Part shown: positions 45,150 to 53,982 of the stretch, piece after piece
How the letters are laid out: each line of letters starts with the position of its first letter
Position numbering within the stretch: the stretch's first letter is position 1
Assembly: GCF_049331405.1 (NCBI RefSeq)
Contig: NZ_CP186274.1
Location: 5,766,001 to 5,830,000, forward strand
Source of the DNA: PoT sp049331405
Lineage (GTDB): Bacteria; Planctomycetota; Planctomycetia; Isosphaerales; Isosphaeraceae
DNA: 64,000 bases
Direction of reading: 5' to 3'
Notes under the pieces: model-generated
The model's input: the letters and a program-made list of their open reading frames with translations, nothing else
What the model was told of the DNA's origin: nothing
The model's database searches: none
Translations under genes and position numbers: made by a program

Positions 45150-45329
45150 TCATAGCCAAATGGTCGCGCAAACATTTGAGGTAAATCTCGAGAAGGATCG
45201 AGCTGCGGACATCCCCGGGAGGGTGCAAGCAGTGGAGCTTGACGGCGCAACGGTCGGGCTCCTAACATCGGCCGCGAGCCTTCGTCGTCGCAGGTTCATG
45301 AGCGAGGGGGTCGGGGCCGGAGGGACGGC

Positions 45330-47147
45330 ATGGCGTTGAAACGGGGTCGACGGACCTGGGGGCTCGCCGTCGCGGGCATGCTCGTCGCCTTGGCGACGGC
45401 CTTGTGGGCAGCCCGGTCTGTCCGGAGACCGTCGCCGGCCGACCTCGGCCGCGAGGCTTATGATCGCGGCGATTGGGCGATGGCCGCCGACGAGGCGAGG
45501 TCCCGGCTCAAGTCGGGACCCGACGACACGGATGCTCTGCGCCTGCTCGCGCGGGCATCGGCCAGGCGAGGGCGGGAAACCACGGCCGAGGGCATCTATC
45601 GACGGCTCGGCACTTCGGCGATGGAACCGGAAGACCTCTTCCTCCTTGGTCGCAGCCTGCTCCGGCAGGGGAATGCAACGCCCGGCCTTGCGGCCCTGGG
45701 TGCCGCCCGGGATGCTGACCCGCGACACGCCGAGACCCTCGACGAGCTGGGCCGCTACTGGGGCGAGCATGGCTCGCAGGTCGAGGCCGAGCGAGCCGCG
45801 ACGCAACTCGCAGCACTCCCCGGCTGGGAAGTCCGCGGCTCCGTCCGACTCGCCGGTCTCCTGGCCGAGACCTTCGACCCCGCCGGCGCCGCGTCGGTTC
45901 TCGGCAAGGCGCTCCAACGCGACCCCGCGCTGAGCCACGCCTCCTCGACGCCGGCCGAGGCCCATCGGCTCCTGGTCCGCACCTTGCTCGAAGCCGGCCG
46001 ACCGGCCGAGGCCCGCTCGCACCTCTACCCATCGCCGAGCGATGCGGAAGGGTCCTGGCTCCTGAGTCGCCTGCTGCTGCAGGAGGGCAAGACTGCCGAG
46101 GCGGAGTCGGCCCTGCAATCGACCCGGGGGCTCCTTCCCGACGACCCGGTGAGGCACGAGCCGGGGCCGTTCGTCGGATCGAAGGCCTGTGCCGACTGCC
46201 ATGCGACGCAGCACCAGGGCCACGAGCGGAGCGGGCATTCGCGGACCCTGGTGCGGACCTCGGAACTCCCGAGCCTCCCCTGGCCTTCGCATGAGATCAT
46301 CGACGGCTCGAACCCGGAAGTCCGCCACGCCTTCCGGCTCGACAAGGAGAAAGTCGAGTCCATCACCACGACCCCGGGCGAGACCTACAGGGCTCTCGTC
46401 ACCTATGCCCTGGGCTCCAATCATCAAGGGCAGACGTTCCTATCCGAGGATGCGAAGGGGCAATGCCGCGAGTTGCGGCTCTCGCGCTACCCGAACGACC
46501 CGACCTGGGACCGGACGATGGAGCATCCCGAGGCGCCCCCCGATCGCGAGGGCTATTCGGGTCGGCCCATCTCGGCCGAGGCCCTCCGGCGCTGCCTGCA
46601 CTGCCATGCCACGAACTTCCGCGCCGTGCAAAGCCCCTCCGGGCACCCCGAGGCGAATGACAGTGGGATCGGTTGCGAGCGTTGCCACGGCCCCGGCGGC
46701 AACCACCTCCAATCCGTGGCGACGAAGTTCTCGGACCTGGCCATCGCCCGTCCCAAGCTGGCCCCGGCCGCGCGCGTGGTCGAGCTCTGCGCCGAGTGCC
46801 ACAAGGCCCCGGGCTCGGCCAAGGCCAACGAGCCGGGTTTCATCCGCTACCAGGCCCCGACCTTCATCCAGAGCCGTTGCTACTCGGAAGGACGCACCGG
46901 CTTCAGCTGCGTGACCTGCCACGACCCGCACCGGCCGACATCGCGCGACCCCAAATCCTACGAGGCGACCTGCCTCTCCTGCCACGCCGCTGGCAAGGAT
47001 CAGGCCCAGGCCAAGAACCAGGCCTCCCCCTGCCCCGTCAACGCCAAGCACGACTGCCTGCGCTGCCACATGCCCCGCGTGAACAACGCCGTCCCACGCG
47101 CGATCTTCACCGACCACCACATCCGTATACGCGAAACACGTCGTTGA
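45330..47147 (+). CDS. TPR / heptaheme cytochrome c fusion protein
   Basis: A 605-residue exported protein. A signal anchor (LAVAGMLVALATALWAA) is followed by TPR-type helices (about 35-270, e.g. DRGDWAMAADEARSRLKSG) and a haem-rich half with seven CxxCH motifs: CADCH, CLHCH, CERCH, CAECH, CVTCH, CLSCH and CLRCH. Segments such as FVGSKACADCHATQHQGH and GIGCERCHGPGGNH resemble cytochrome c554/multihaem oxidoreductase domains. Electron transfer in the periplasm is likely; donor and acceptor are unknown. GAGGGACGG lies before the ATG. Confidence 0.9.
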   Translation: MALKRGRRTWGLAVAGMLVALATALWAARSVRRPSPADLGREAYDRGDWAMAADEARSRLKSGPDDTDALRLLARASARRGRETTAEGIYRRLGTSAMEPEDLFLLGRSLLRQGNATPGLAALGAARDADPRHAETLDELGRYWGEHGSQVEAERAATQLAALPGWEVRGSVRLAGLLAETFDPAGAASVLGKALQRDPALSHASSTPAEAHRLLVRTLLEAGRPAEARSHLYPSPSDAEGSWLLSRLLLQEGKTAEAESALQSTRGLLPDDPVRHEPGPFVGSKACADCHATQHQGHERSGHSRTLVRTSELPSLPWPSHEIIDGSNPEVRHAFRLDKEKVESITTTPGETYRALVTYALGSNHQGQTFLSEDAKGQCRELRLSRYPNDPTWDRTMEHPEAPPDREGYSGRPISAEALRRCLHCHATNFRAVQSPSGHPEANDSGIGCERCHGPGGNHLQSVATKFSDLAIARPKLAPAARVVELCAECHKAPGSAKANEPGFIRYQAPTFIQSRCYSEGRTGFSCVTCHDPHRPTSRDPKSYEATCLSCHAAGKDQAQAKNQASPCPVNAKHDCLRCHMPRVNNAVPRAIFTDHHIRIRETRR

Positions 47148-47176
47148 TCGTCCATCCAGGTTTTCAACTCTCGTCT

Positions 47177-47194
47177 CACTTAGAATTCTAGGTG
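47177..47194. promoter_or_regulatory. BlaI-type operator, upstream copy
   Basis: An 18-bp palindrome with one mismatch: CACTTAGAA then TTCTAGGTG. It lies 8 bases upstream of the -35 element of the blaI promoter. Sites of this type bind BlaI/MecI dimers. Confidence 0.6.
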
Positions 47195-47202
47195 AAAAGT
47201 CC

Positions 47203-47232
47203 TTGACGACATCGGCACCCCTCGCCTAGACT
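47203..47232 (+). promoter_or_regulatory. putative promoter of the BlaI/M56 operon
   Basis: TTGACG (47203-47208), an 18-base spacer, TAGACT (47227-47232). It is flanked on both sides by palindromes. Confidence 0.6.
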
Positions 47233-47233
47233 C

Positions 47234-47256
47234 CACCTAACTTAATAAGTAAGGTG
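47234..47256. promoter_or_regulatory. BlaI-type operator, downstream copy
   Basis: A 23-bp palindrome, CACCTAACTTA and TAAGTAAGGTG around a central A, with one mismatch. It starts one base after the -10 element, so bound repressor would cover the transcription start. It shares the CACYTA half-site edge with the upstream copy. Confidence 0.65.
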
Positions 47257-47310
47257 AAGCGGCCGCCTCAGGGCGACCTGACTTATCCACATTCGGGACG
47301 GGGGTGAAGC

Positions 47311-47709
47311 TTGTCGGAAGTTGTCCCAAGCCAGAGGGAGCTCGACGTCCTCAAGTCGCTCTGGGAGCTGGGCTCGGGGAGCGTGCGCGAGGTCCATGAG
47401 CACATGTGCCCAGGGGGAGAGCTCGCGTTCAACACGGTGCAGACGCTGCTGCGAATCATGGAGGAGAAAGGGCTCGTGAGCCACCGTGCCGAGGGGCGGA
47501 CGTTCATCTACGAGCCGTCGTACAGCCGGGATCGCGTCACGTCGAGGCTGCTCCACAAGGTCTTCGACGGCGCTTTGGATCAGGTCGTCAGCAGCCTGCT
47601 CCAGGCCAAGGACGCCACCGAGGAGGAGCTCAAGGGGCTCGAGCGGCTCATCGCCGAGGCCCGCAAGCGCAAAGGGGCGGGGGACAAATCCAACAAGAAG
47701 GGAGGGTGA
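47311..47709 (+). CDS. BlaI/MecI/CopY-family transcriptional repressor (TTG start)
   Basis: A 132-residue repressor. The winged helix-turn-helix is visible in PSQRELDVLKSLWELG, SVREVHEHM and FNTVQTLLRIMEEKGLVSHR followed by EGRTFIYEPS; the C-terminal helices (about 75-120) mediate dimerisation and would contain the protease-cleaved region. Translation must start at TTG (47311), since the next ATG is inside the DNA-binding domain. GGGGGTG lies upstream. Two palindromes bracket the promoter, indicating autoregulation. The M56 peptidase gene starts 6 bases after its stop. Confidence 0.92.
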   Translation: MSEVVPSQRELDVLKSLWELGSGSVREVHEHMCPGGELAFNTVQTLLRIMEEKGLVSHRAEGRTFIYEPSYSRDRVTSRLLHKVFDGALDQVVSSLLQAKDATEEELKGLERLIAEARKRKGAGDKSNKKGG

Positions 47710-47715
47710 GTGGAG

Positions 47716-50487
47716 ATGGCATGGCACCTCTTCGCCTGGCGCTGGCTGATCCAGGCGTCGGCGACCGGCTTCCTCGTCTTACTGGTCGGGAGCCTGGCCG
47801 CCCTGCTCTGCCGCCAACCCGTGCAACGCATCCGCCTGATCGTCCTGTCCCTGCTCGGCGGCCTCGTCGCCCCCTGGCTCGGCACCCTGCCGATCGCCCC
47901 GAGATGGACCCCCGCCTTCGCCAAGGCGCAAGCTCCACACGAGCCGATGTCCGTGGTTCTCGGTGTTTCGCGCGATCCATCGATGGCATCGGCAAGTCTG
48001 GCCGCTTTCCCGCTCGAGGCCAACGGAGCACGCCCGCGTCTTACCGAAGCCCCAGCTGCGGCGAAGCCCACCACAACGCATTCTTACTCGAAGACGTTCT
48101 CGACATCAAAGTTCACTCACATTTTCCATGCGACCCTCTGGCGTACCACGATCCTCGCCGCATACGGCCTCGCTTCGCTCGGGCTGATGGCCTGGTGGGC
48201 GATCGGCCAATGCCGCCTGGCCTGGATCCGGCGCTCGGCCGGACACGTGCCGCAAGCGGTCCGCGAGCGTTTCCTCGAGATCAGCGGCCCGTCGGGCTCG
48301 AAGGCCGTGCTCCTGATGAGCGACCGCGTCGCCCTGCCGTCCACATACACATGGATGCGTCCCGTCATCATCCTACCTCGCGACCTCTGCATCGACGACG
48401 GCGACCGCGAAGACCTGCGCTATGCACTGGCGCACGAGTGGTCCCATGTCGAGCGCGGCGATGCCTGGGCCTGGAACCTCGCGAGCGTCGCGGGCTTCGT
48501 CCTCTTCCATCAGCCCCTCTTCTGGTGGTTGAGGCGGCAGCTCCGGCTCTGCCAGGACTACCTCGCCGATGACCAGGCCGCGGCCCGCGGCTCGACCGAA
48601 GATTACGCCGAGTACCTCGTCCGCCTCGCCCGGGAGCGAGGCACCCTGACCACGCTGCCGGCCCTCGGGATCGGAGACCGACGCTCGAACCTGTATCGGA
48701 GGATCGTCATGCTCGTCCGCGACCAAGAACCGCTCGAACGACGCTGCCGCCCCGCCTGGAACCTGACATCGGCCTCCGCCGCGATCGCGACCATCCTCGT
48801 CGCCGCCGGCCTCCGGCTCGACGCCGCCCCCGCCCAGGAGCCCAAGCCCGAAGTTCCTGCACCGGCCCCCGCCGCGCCGAAGGTTGAGATGGAAGCCTTA
48901 CACTATACCGGGCATGTCCATGACAAGATGACGAAGAAGCCAATCGAAGGGGCCAGGGTGACCGTGCGTCGTTCGGTCCCCAGGGATCAAGGCAACCAGG
49001 TAACCTTGCAAGAGACCAAACACAAGACGGACGCAGTTGGGGCCTACTCGTTCACCATTCCTCCGGAACAGGTGGCGGAGAAGCGGCTCTATATCGAACT
49101 CGATGTGGAGCACCCCGACTACACGACGCTCTCCGGGCTCGGCTATGGGCTGGGGATGATCCTCAAGAATGAAAAGTTGGGCGAACGCCCCTTCTTCGAG
49201 AACGTGGAAATGCGCCCGGCCCAGCCTCTGACCGGCCTGATCAACTCACCCCAGGGAGCCCCCCTCGAAGGGATCGAGATCTTGGCCTTTTCGAAATCGG
49301 CCAAGGCGAAGGTCGGCGAGGAGTTCGAGTACGGCTCGTTCGCCCGGACCCAGACCGACAAAGATGGCCGATTCCGCCTGCCAATCACGACGCCAGGCCT
49401 CGGGGCCTTCTGGATCCTGCCGAAGAAGTTCGCCCCGGAGATGCACGAGATCAAGCCCGACAAGCGGAGCGATTACGGCACGTTCACCATCAAAGAGGGG
49501 ATCACCGTGAGCGGCCGGGCCGTCGACCACGAAGAGAAGCCGATCGCTCGCATGTTCGTCCAGATCGCGCGTAAGACCGACGGCACAACCGATGGAAAAC
49601 TCCTCGATCCTCTCGTCGTGGGCGACGCGATTTATCGCCGGACGGAGACCGACGACCAGGGACGATTCACATTCGAGCCGCTGCCGCCAGGGACGTTCAC
49701 CGTCCAGCCGGTCGAATACAATCGAGACTACAGCGGGACCTTCACCCGCAGGCCTCTCCCCGAAGTCTTCACCCCGATCAAGATCACACTCAAGGAGGGG
49801 GCGCCCCCCAAGCCGATCGCGATCTCCCCGGCGCCACACTTGGTGATCGAGGGCCGCTGGCTCGGCAGTAACGGGAAGCCCAAGAGCGGCTGGGGCCTCG
49901 ACGTCTCTGGCCGGATCGGCGGTGAGCCCTGGTATGCTCAGGAGATTACCTCGCCCGAGGGTACCTTCTCGATCAAGGTCCCGCACGGCCTCGATAACGC
50001 TACTATTTCATTCATTATTGATGAACATTCTTCAACTCAACATCGGATCGGTAAAGAGGGCAAGCTCTCGACGATGCGGTCCATCCGGTTCGAGAAGCTC
50101 GACCACGACGTCAAGGACCTGGAGATCATCCGCTACGTCGCGCCGATCGTGACGGCCAAGCTCGTCGGCAAGGACGGCCAGACGCTCACCGATACGAGCC
50201 TCACCGGCAAATATCTGGAGGAGGACGAGGAAAAGGAATCGAAGAGAATCCCGCCCGGAGAACATAGCTCCAACGTCGCATTCTTCACGATGAAGGACGG
50301 CCGATATCGGACGATCCAGGTCGTACCCGACCGCGAGATCCGGCTCACGGCCCATGCCAAGGGCTTCAAGTCCGAGAGCCGTAACTTCAAGCTCGGCGAG
50401 GGCAAGACCGAAGAGGTGACGTTCGTCCTCGAACCCGGCACCAATCCCCCGAGTGAGAAAGAACCGGAGCAGAAGCCCTCCAAATAA
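47716..50487 (+). CDS. BlaR1-like M56 membrane metallopeptidase fused to carboxypeptidase-regulatory-like repeats
   Basis: A 923-residue protein. About four transmembrane segments (10-32, 40-58, 145-165, 355-372) surround the M56 zinc peptidase, with ALAHEWSHVERGD (HExxH, His240/His244) and CQDYLADDQAA downstream. The last membrane helix leads to an external Pro/Ala linker and several carboxypeptidase-regulatory-like units (ARVTVRRSVPRDQG, EGIEILAFSKSAKAKVGEE, DDQGRFTFEPLPPGTFTVQP) to the C-terminus. The sensor is thus a beta-sandwich array instead of the penicillin-binding domain of BlaR1. It should cleave the BlaI encoded 6 bases upstream when its signal is present. The ATG at 47716 has GGAGG 10 bases upstream; a GTG at 47710 is possible. 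Confidence 0.9.
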   Translation: MAWHLFAWRWLIQASATGFLVLLVGSLAALLCRQPVQRIRLIVLSLLGGLVAPWLGTLPIAPRWTPAFAKAQAPHEPMSVVLGVSRDPSMASASLAAFPLEANGARPRLTEAPAAAKPTTTHSYSKTFSTSKFTHIFHATLWRTTILAAYGLASLGLMAWWAIGQCRLAWIRRSAGHVPQAVRERFLEISGPSGSKAVLLMSDRVALPSTYTWMRPVIILPRDLCIDDGDREDLRYALAHEWSHVERGDAWAWNLASVAGFVLFHQPLFWWLRRQLRLCQDYLADDQAAARGSTEDYAEYLVRLARERGTLTTLPALGIGDRRSNLYRRIVMLVRDQEPLERRCRPAWNLTSASAAIATILVAAGLRLDAAPAQEPKPEVPAPAPAAPKVEMEALHYTGHVHDKMTKKPIEGARVTVRRSVPRDQGNQVTLQETKHKTDAVGAYSFTIPPEQVAEKRLYIELDVEHPDYTTLSGLGYGLGMILKNEKLGERPFFENVEMRPAQPLTGLINSPQGAPLEGIEILAFSKSAKAKVGEEFEYGSFARTQTDKDGRFRLPITTPGLGAFWILPKKFAPEMHEIKPDKRSDYGTFTIKEGITVSGRAVDHEEKPIARMFVQIARKTDGTTDGKLLDPLVVGDAIYRRTETDDQGRFTFEPLPPGTFTVQPVEYNRDYSGTFTRRPLPEVFTPIKITLKEGAPPKPIAISPAPHLVIEGRWLGSNGKPKSGWGLDVSGRIGGEPWYAQEITSPEGTFSIKVPHGLDNATISFIIDEHSSTQHRIGKEGKLSTMRSIRFEKLDHDVKDLEIIRYVAPIVTAKLVGKDGQTLTDTSLTGKYLEEDEEKESKRIPPGEHSSNVAFFTMKDGRYRTIQVVPDREIRLTAHAKGFKSESRNFKLGEGKTEEVTFVLEPGTNPPSEKEPEQKPSK

Positions 50488-50523
50488 TCCGGGTTTCAAC
50501 GCATCTTCACTTCAAGCCAGAGA
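50488..50523. other. spacer between M56 gene and its terminator
   Basis: Short non-coding spacer. Confidence 0.3.
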
Positions 50524-50565
50524 TTTGGGCGACGCCGGCGATCCCCTTCGCCGACGTCGCCCAAA
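50524..50565 (+). terminator. strong hairpin terminator after M56 gene
   Basis: TTTGGGCGACG (50524-50534) pairs with CGTCGCCCAAA (50555-50565). After one C/A mismatch the inner stem CGGCG (50536-50540) pairs with CGCCG (50549-50553). The loop is 8 bases. It separates the BlaI/M56 unit from the TlpA gene. Confidence 0.7.
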
Positions 50566-50814
50566 CGGCATCCGAGCAAACCTCCTGGGGAAATGCTCGG
50601 CATCTCACCACGCGCCCAACGCACATGCAACCCATTATAACACTCATGCCTTGATTCAAACGAGGAGCCGAAATCTCGTCCCCATTGACATCCGTCATAC
50701 ACCATCCGACAATTGTCTTTCCTCAAGATCGATCTCGAGCGAGGGTGTGGATGTGGGCGGGTCGTCACGGCCCTTCCAGATTTCGAGTTGCGACGTGATT
50801 CGAGGAGGGAGGCG
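50566..50814. other. intergenic region upstream of secreted TlpA protein
   Basis: No gene recognised; expected to contain the promoter of the downstream gene. I did not find further copies of the CACYTA palindromes here. Confidence 0.4.
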
Positions 50815-53610
50815 ATGGTCATGGGCAAGTCGGGTCGGTGCATGGGGGCGCTCCTGCTGGCGCTAGCCGCTGGCGGGCTGACCGTCAGGGGCGAGACGAT
50901 CAAGGGACGCGTCCTGACCGAGGACGGGTCGGCGGCGAAGGGGGCGCGCGTCTGGGTCGCGAAGCTCTGGATCCAGCACCTCGAGCGGGTCGAAACCCAG
51001 GCCGACGACCAGGGGCGGTTCTCCGTCGAGGTCGGCCCCGGCCAGTGGCTCATCGACGCGAGCAAAGGCGAGCAAGGGCTGGCGAACCAGGAGTTCGCCG
51101 AGGTGGCGAAGGGGAAGGAGCTGGCACCGGCCTCGCTCCGCCTCTCGGCCCAGGGGACGCTCCGCTGCCGTCTGATCGAGGCCGAGACCGGCAAGCCGAT
51201 CGTCGGCGGGCGGCTCGTCGTCGACAATGGCCTCGACCCCGTCACGGACCAGGACGGCCGTTTCGAACTCCCCGCCCTGAGCCGGACGCGCTACCACGAG
51301 GCGTTCGTCGTCGCCCCGAGTCGGGAGCGCAAGCGGGTGTTGTTCGAGATGTCGGAGAAGCCGGTGACGGACCTGGACGTGTTCGTCAAGCGGGGCGGCA
51401 AGGCGGTCGGCCGCGTGCTCGACGCGGAAGGGGGGCCGATCGCGGGGGCCTTCGTCGGCAAGTCGACCTCCGGCTCCATCCTCTCGCTGACGGGGCTCTG
51501 GGTCAGGACCGATGATCAGGGCCGCTTCGAGTACGACGGCCTCGTGCTCGACCGCACCACCTGGCTCAACGCCAACGCGCCCGGCTTCATCGACAACCGG
51601 CGCGACGGCGTACGCGCCGACGAGGCGGGCCGGCCGCAGTCGATCGAATTCCGGCTCGCGCGCAATCCCGCCGCGTCGGCCCAGACGCCTGGCGAAGCCC
51701 CGAAGGCCGACGAGGCCCCCGCGAAGGCCGCCAATCGACGCAACATCACCGGGCTCGTCCTTGACCCTGACGGGAAGGCCGTGGCGAACGCGAAGGTGCG
51801 TTGGGGCCTGAACCAGTCGAGCGACGGGATCGAGGCGAAGACCGACGCGAGCGGCAAGTTCCGGCTCGCGCTCGTCCCCGACGCGCCCGAGTCCGTCTGC
51901 GTGATCCCGGCCGATGGCCGGCTCGCCCCCGGGTTCTCCGCGATCGAGAAGGCCGGCGACCAGGAGATCCGCGTGGAGTTGGCCAAAGGCCACGGCGCCA
52001 ATGGGGTGGTCCGCGACGAAATCGGGACGCCCTTCTCCGGGGTCATGGTCCTGCCGGTCGTCTCGAAGCCAGGCCTTCGAGACCTGGCCCTCTGGGAGCG
52101 GCACACCAAGACCGACGCACAGGGCCGGTTCGAAGTGAGCGGGCTGCCCGAGTCGGGCACGACCTTCACGTTCCTCGGCTCCAACGTCAGCGACCTCCGC
52201 GACCATCGAATGGATCTCGACAAGGAGTCGGTCGTCACGATGTCGGCCGCGGGGGCGATCCGGGGCAAGGTGGTCGACCCCGAGGGCAAGCCGGTCCGCA
52301 ACTTCCGCGTGCTGCTCAACGTCTCGCGAGAGCGCGACCCGACCGACAAGTTCGGCGGCTTCTTCGCCGGGTTCTGCGGAATCGGCCTGACCTATTCCTC
52401 CGACGACGGCTCGTTCTTGATCCGGAACCTCGGCTCCGGGACGATCCAGCGCGTGACGGTGTTGGCCCCCGGTTACGGCGAGCGCAGCCTCGATCGCGTG
52501 ATGGCCGAGCCCCTCAATCACCTGGCCCCCGACAAGGCCATCACGTTCGAGGTCAAGCGGCCGAATGCGCTGAAGGTCCGCGTCACAGCCAAGGATACGG
52601 GGAAGCCGGTCCCCGACGCACGCGTCTCCCTGATCTACGACGACCCGAGCATCGACAAGAACTTCACCTGGGGCTATCACGACACCGCCTGGGGCGACTC
52701 CGTCCACGCCAGGACCGGGGCCGAGGGGATCGCCGACTTCTCGCCCCTCACGTTCGGCGAGGGGACGCTCCTGGTGCAATGCGAAGGGTACGCCCGGCTC
52801 CATCGCGGCTGGCGCGACGCCTCGCAAGAGGTCGCGGTCGAGCTCGAGCCTGGGGCGGGCATCGTGGGGGAGCTGACCGACGCCTCCGACGGCAAGCCGC
52901 TCGCGGGGGTCTACGCGAGGCTCCATTCCCCGACCGGCGATCAGATCAGCACCCTGGTCTCCGAAGCCGACAAGGGGAGCTTCAAGCTGGGCGAGTTGCC
53001 GGGGGGCTCGTATACGTTCTCGGTCACCACGCATTCGGGCGTAGCCCTGCACAACGAGCGGGTCGAGCTCAAGCCGGGCGAGACCGTCTCGCGCGTGCTC
53101 AAGCTCTCGGCCTCGGGCGAGGCCCTGGCGAAGGTCGTGCAGGAGCAGTCCGCCCAGGCGCTCAAGGCGCCCGAGAAGCGGTTCAAGATCGGCGACCGGG
53201 CGCCGGAGTTCGCCTCCAAGACCCTGGACGATAAGCTGGTCTCGCTGAAGGATTACCGGGGCAAGTACGTCCTGCTCGACTTTTGGGCGACCTGGTGCGG
53301 CCCCTGCATCGGGGAGGTCCCCCACCTGCGGGCCGCCTACGACGCCTTCGGCAAGGATCCGAAGTTCGCCATGATCAGCCTGAGCGTGGACGCGAACAAG
53401 AACGACGTCGCCGAGTTCCTCAAGGACAAGGATCAGCCCTGGACCCAGGTCTTCCTCGGCGACTGGTCGAGCGACCCCGTCACCAAGGAGTACGGCGTCC
53501 ACGGGATCCCGGCGATCTTCCTCCTCGACCCCGATGGCAAGATCGTCGCGCAAGACCTCCGCGGCGAGGGCATCAAGAAGGCCGTGGCCAAAGTCCTGGA
53601 GCACGACTGA
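50815..53610 (+). CDS. secreted multidomain protein: carboxypeptidase-regulatory-like repeats plus C-terminal TlpA thioredoxin
   Basis: A 931-residue exported protein. A signal peptide (MGALLLALAAGGLTVRG) is followed by about seven carboxypeptidase-regulatory-like beta-sandwich units, recognisable from repeated patterns such as IKGRVLTEDGSAAKGARVWV, ITGLVLDPDGKAVANAKVRW and IRGKVVDPEGKPVRNFRVLL. The last 140 residues are a TlpA/AhpC-type thioredoxin: KIGDRAPEFASKTLDDK, LLDFWATWCGPC (redox cysteines 828 and 831) and GVHGIPAIFLLDPDGKI with the cis-proline. It probably acts in thiol-disulfide exchange outside the cytoplasm. AGGAGG is 6 bases before the ATG at 50815. It follows the M56 gene after a terminator. 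Confidence 0.9.
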   Translation: MVMGKSGRCMGALLLALAAGGLTVRGETIKGRVLTEDGSAAKGARVWVAKLWIQHLERVETQADDQGRFSVEVGPGQWLIDASKGEQGLANQEFAEVAKGKELAPASLRLSAQGTLRCRLIEAETGKPIVGGRLVVDNGLDPVTDQDGRFELPALSRTRYHEAFVVAPSRERKRVLFEMSEKPVTDLDVFVKRGGKAVGRVLDAEGGPIAGAFVGKSTSGSILSLTGLWVRTDDQGRFEYDGLVLDRTTWLNANAPGFIDNRRDGVRADEAGRPQSIEFRLARNPAASAQTPGEAPKADEAPAKAANRRNITGLVLDPDGKAVANAKVRWGLNQSSDGIEAKTDASGKFRLALVPDAPESVCVIPADGRLAPGFSAIEKAGDQEIRVELAKGHGANGVVRDEIGTPFSGVMVLPVVSKPGLRDLALWERHTKTDAQGRFEVSGLPESGTTFTFLGSNVSDLRDHRMDLDKESVVTMSAAGAIRGKVVDPEGKPVRNFRVLLNVSRERDPTDKFGGFFAGFCGIGLTYSSDDGSFLIRNLGSGTIQRVTVLAPGYGERSLDRVMAEPLNHLAPDKAITFEVKRPNALKVRVTAKDTGKPVPDARVSLIYDDPSIDKNFTWGYHDTAWGDSVHARTGAEGIADFSPLTFGEGTLLVQCEGYARLHRGWRDASQEVAVELEPGAGIVGELTDASDGKPLAGVYARLHSPTGDQISTLVSEADKGSFKLGELPGGSYTFSVTTHSGVALHNERVELKPGETVSRVLKLSASGEALAKVVQEQSAQALKAPEKRFKIGDRAPEFASKTLDDKLVSLKDYRGKYVLLDFWATWCGPCIGEVPHLRAAYDAFGKDPKFAMISLSVDANKNDVAEFLKDKDQPWTQVFLGDWSSDPVTKEYGVHGIPAIFLLDPDGKIVAQDLRGEGIKKAVAKVLEHD

Positions 53611-53646
53611 GGGTGGTTGGTTCGAATGATAATGGCTGAGTTGACG

Positions 53647-53681
53647 ACGGTCGCGCCTTTTTCCATAGGAGGCGTGGCCGT
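53647..53681 (+). terminator. intrinsic terminator after secreted TlpA gene
   Basis: ACGGTCGCGCC (53647-53657) pairs with GGCGTGGCCGT (53671-53681), including two G-U pairs, and is followed by TTTCTC. Confidence 0.65.
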
Positions 53682-53714
53682 TTTCTCAAGTCATTCTATT
53701 TGCAAACCCCGATT

Positions 53715-53966
53715 ATGAACAACGCGAAGACCGATAGGCTGATCCAGCTCCTGAAAGCGGGCGACCCGGCCTTCTGCGGAGAAGCGCCCCTCTGGATTCG
53801 CGAGATCCTCCTCGAACGCCTCATCCCACCGACCGGACCGGATCGCGACGAGGAGGCCTTTCTCGAGGAATTCCGCGGGGGAGCGGTCCGATACATCACA
53901 GACTGCTGCGGCGTGGAATGCGAGACTCTCCTCGAAAACCTGCGAGCCTTGATCCTCGGCGCATGA
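53715..53966 (+). CDS. small hypothetical protein
   Basis: An 83-residue protein with balanced, protein-like composition (RLIQLLKAGDPAFCGEAPLW, RYITDCCGVECETLLENLRA). It holds four cysteines, three of them in DCCGVEC, and no membrane segment. I do not recognise a family. The ribosome-binding site is weak; TTG at 53700 is an alternative start. It ends 16 bases before the convergent NtrC-type gene. Confidence 0.55.
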   Translation: MNNAKTDRLIQLLKAGDPAFCGEAPLWIREILLERLIPPTGPDRDEEAFLEEFRGGAVRYITDCCGVECETLLENLRALILGA

Positions 53967-53982
53967 GACATCGAAGCCTCGA

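Noticed and set aside
50863..53604. 913-codon minus-strand open frame opposite the secreted TlpA protein
   Set aside because: The plus strand encodes clear CGPC thioredoxin and repeat motifs; the minus frame is its shadow.
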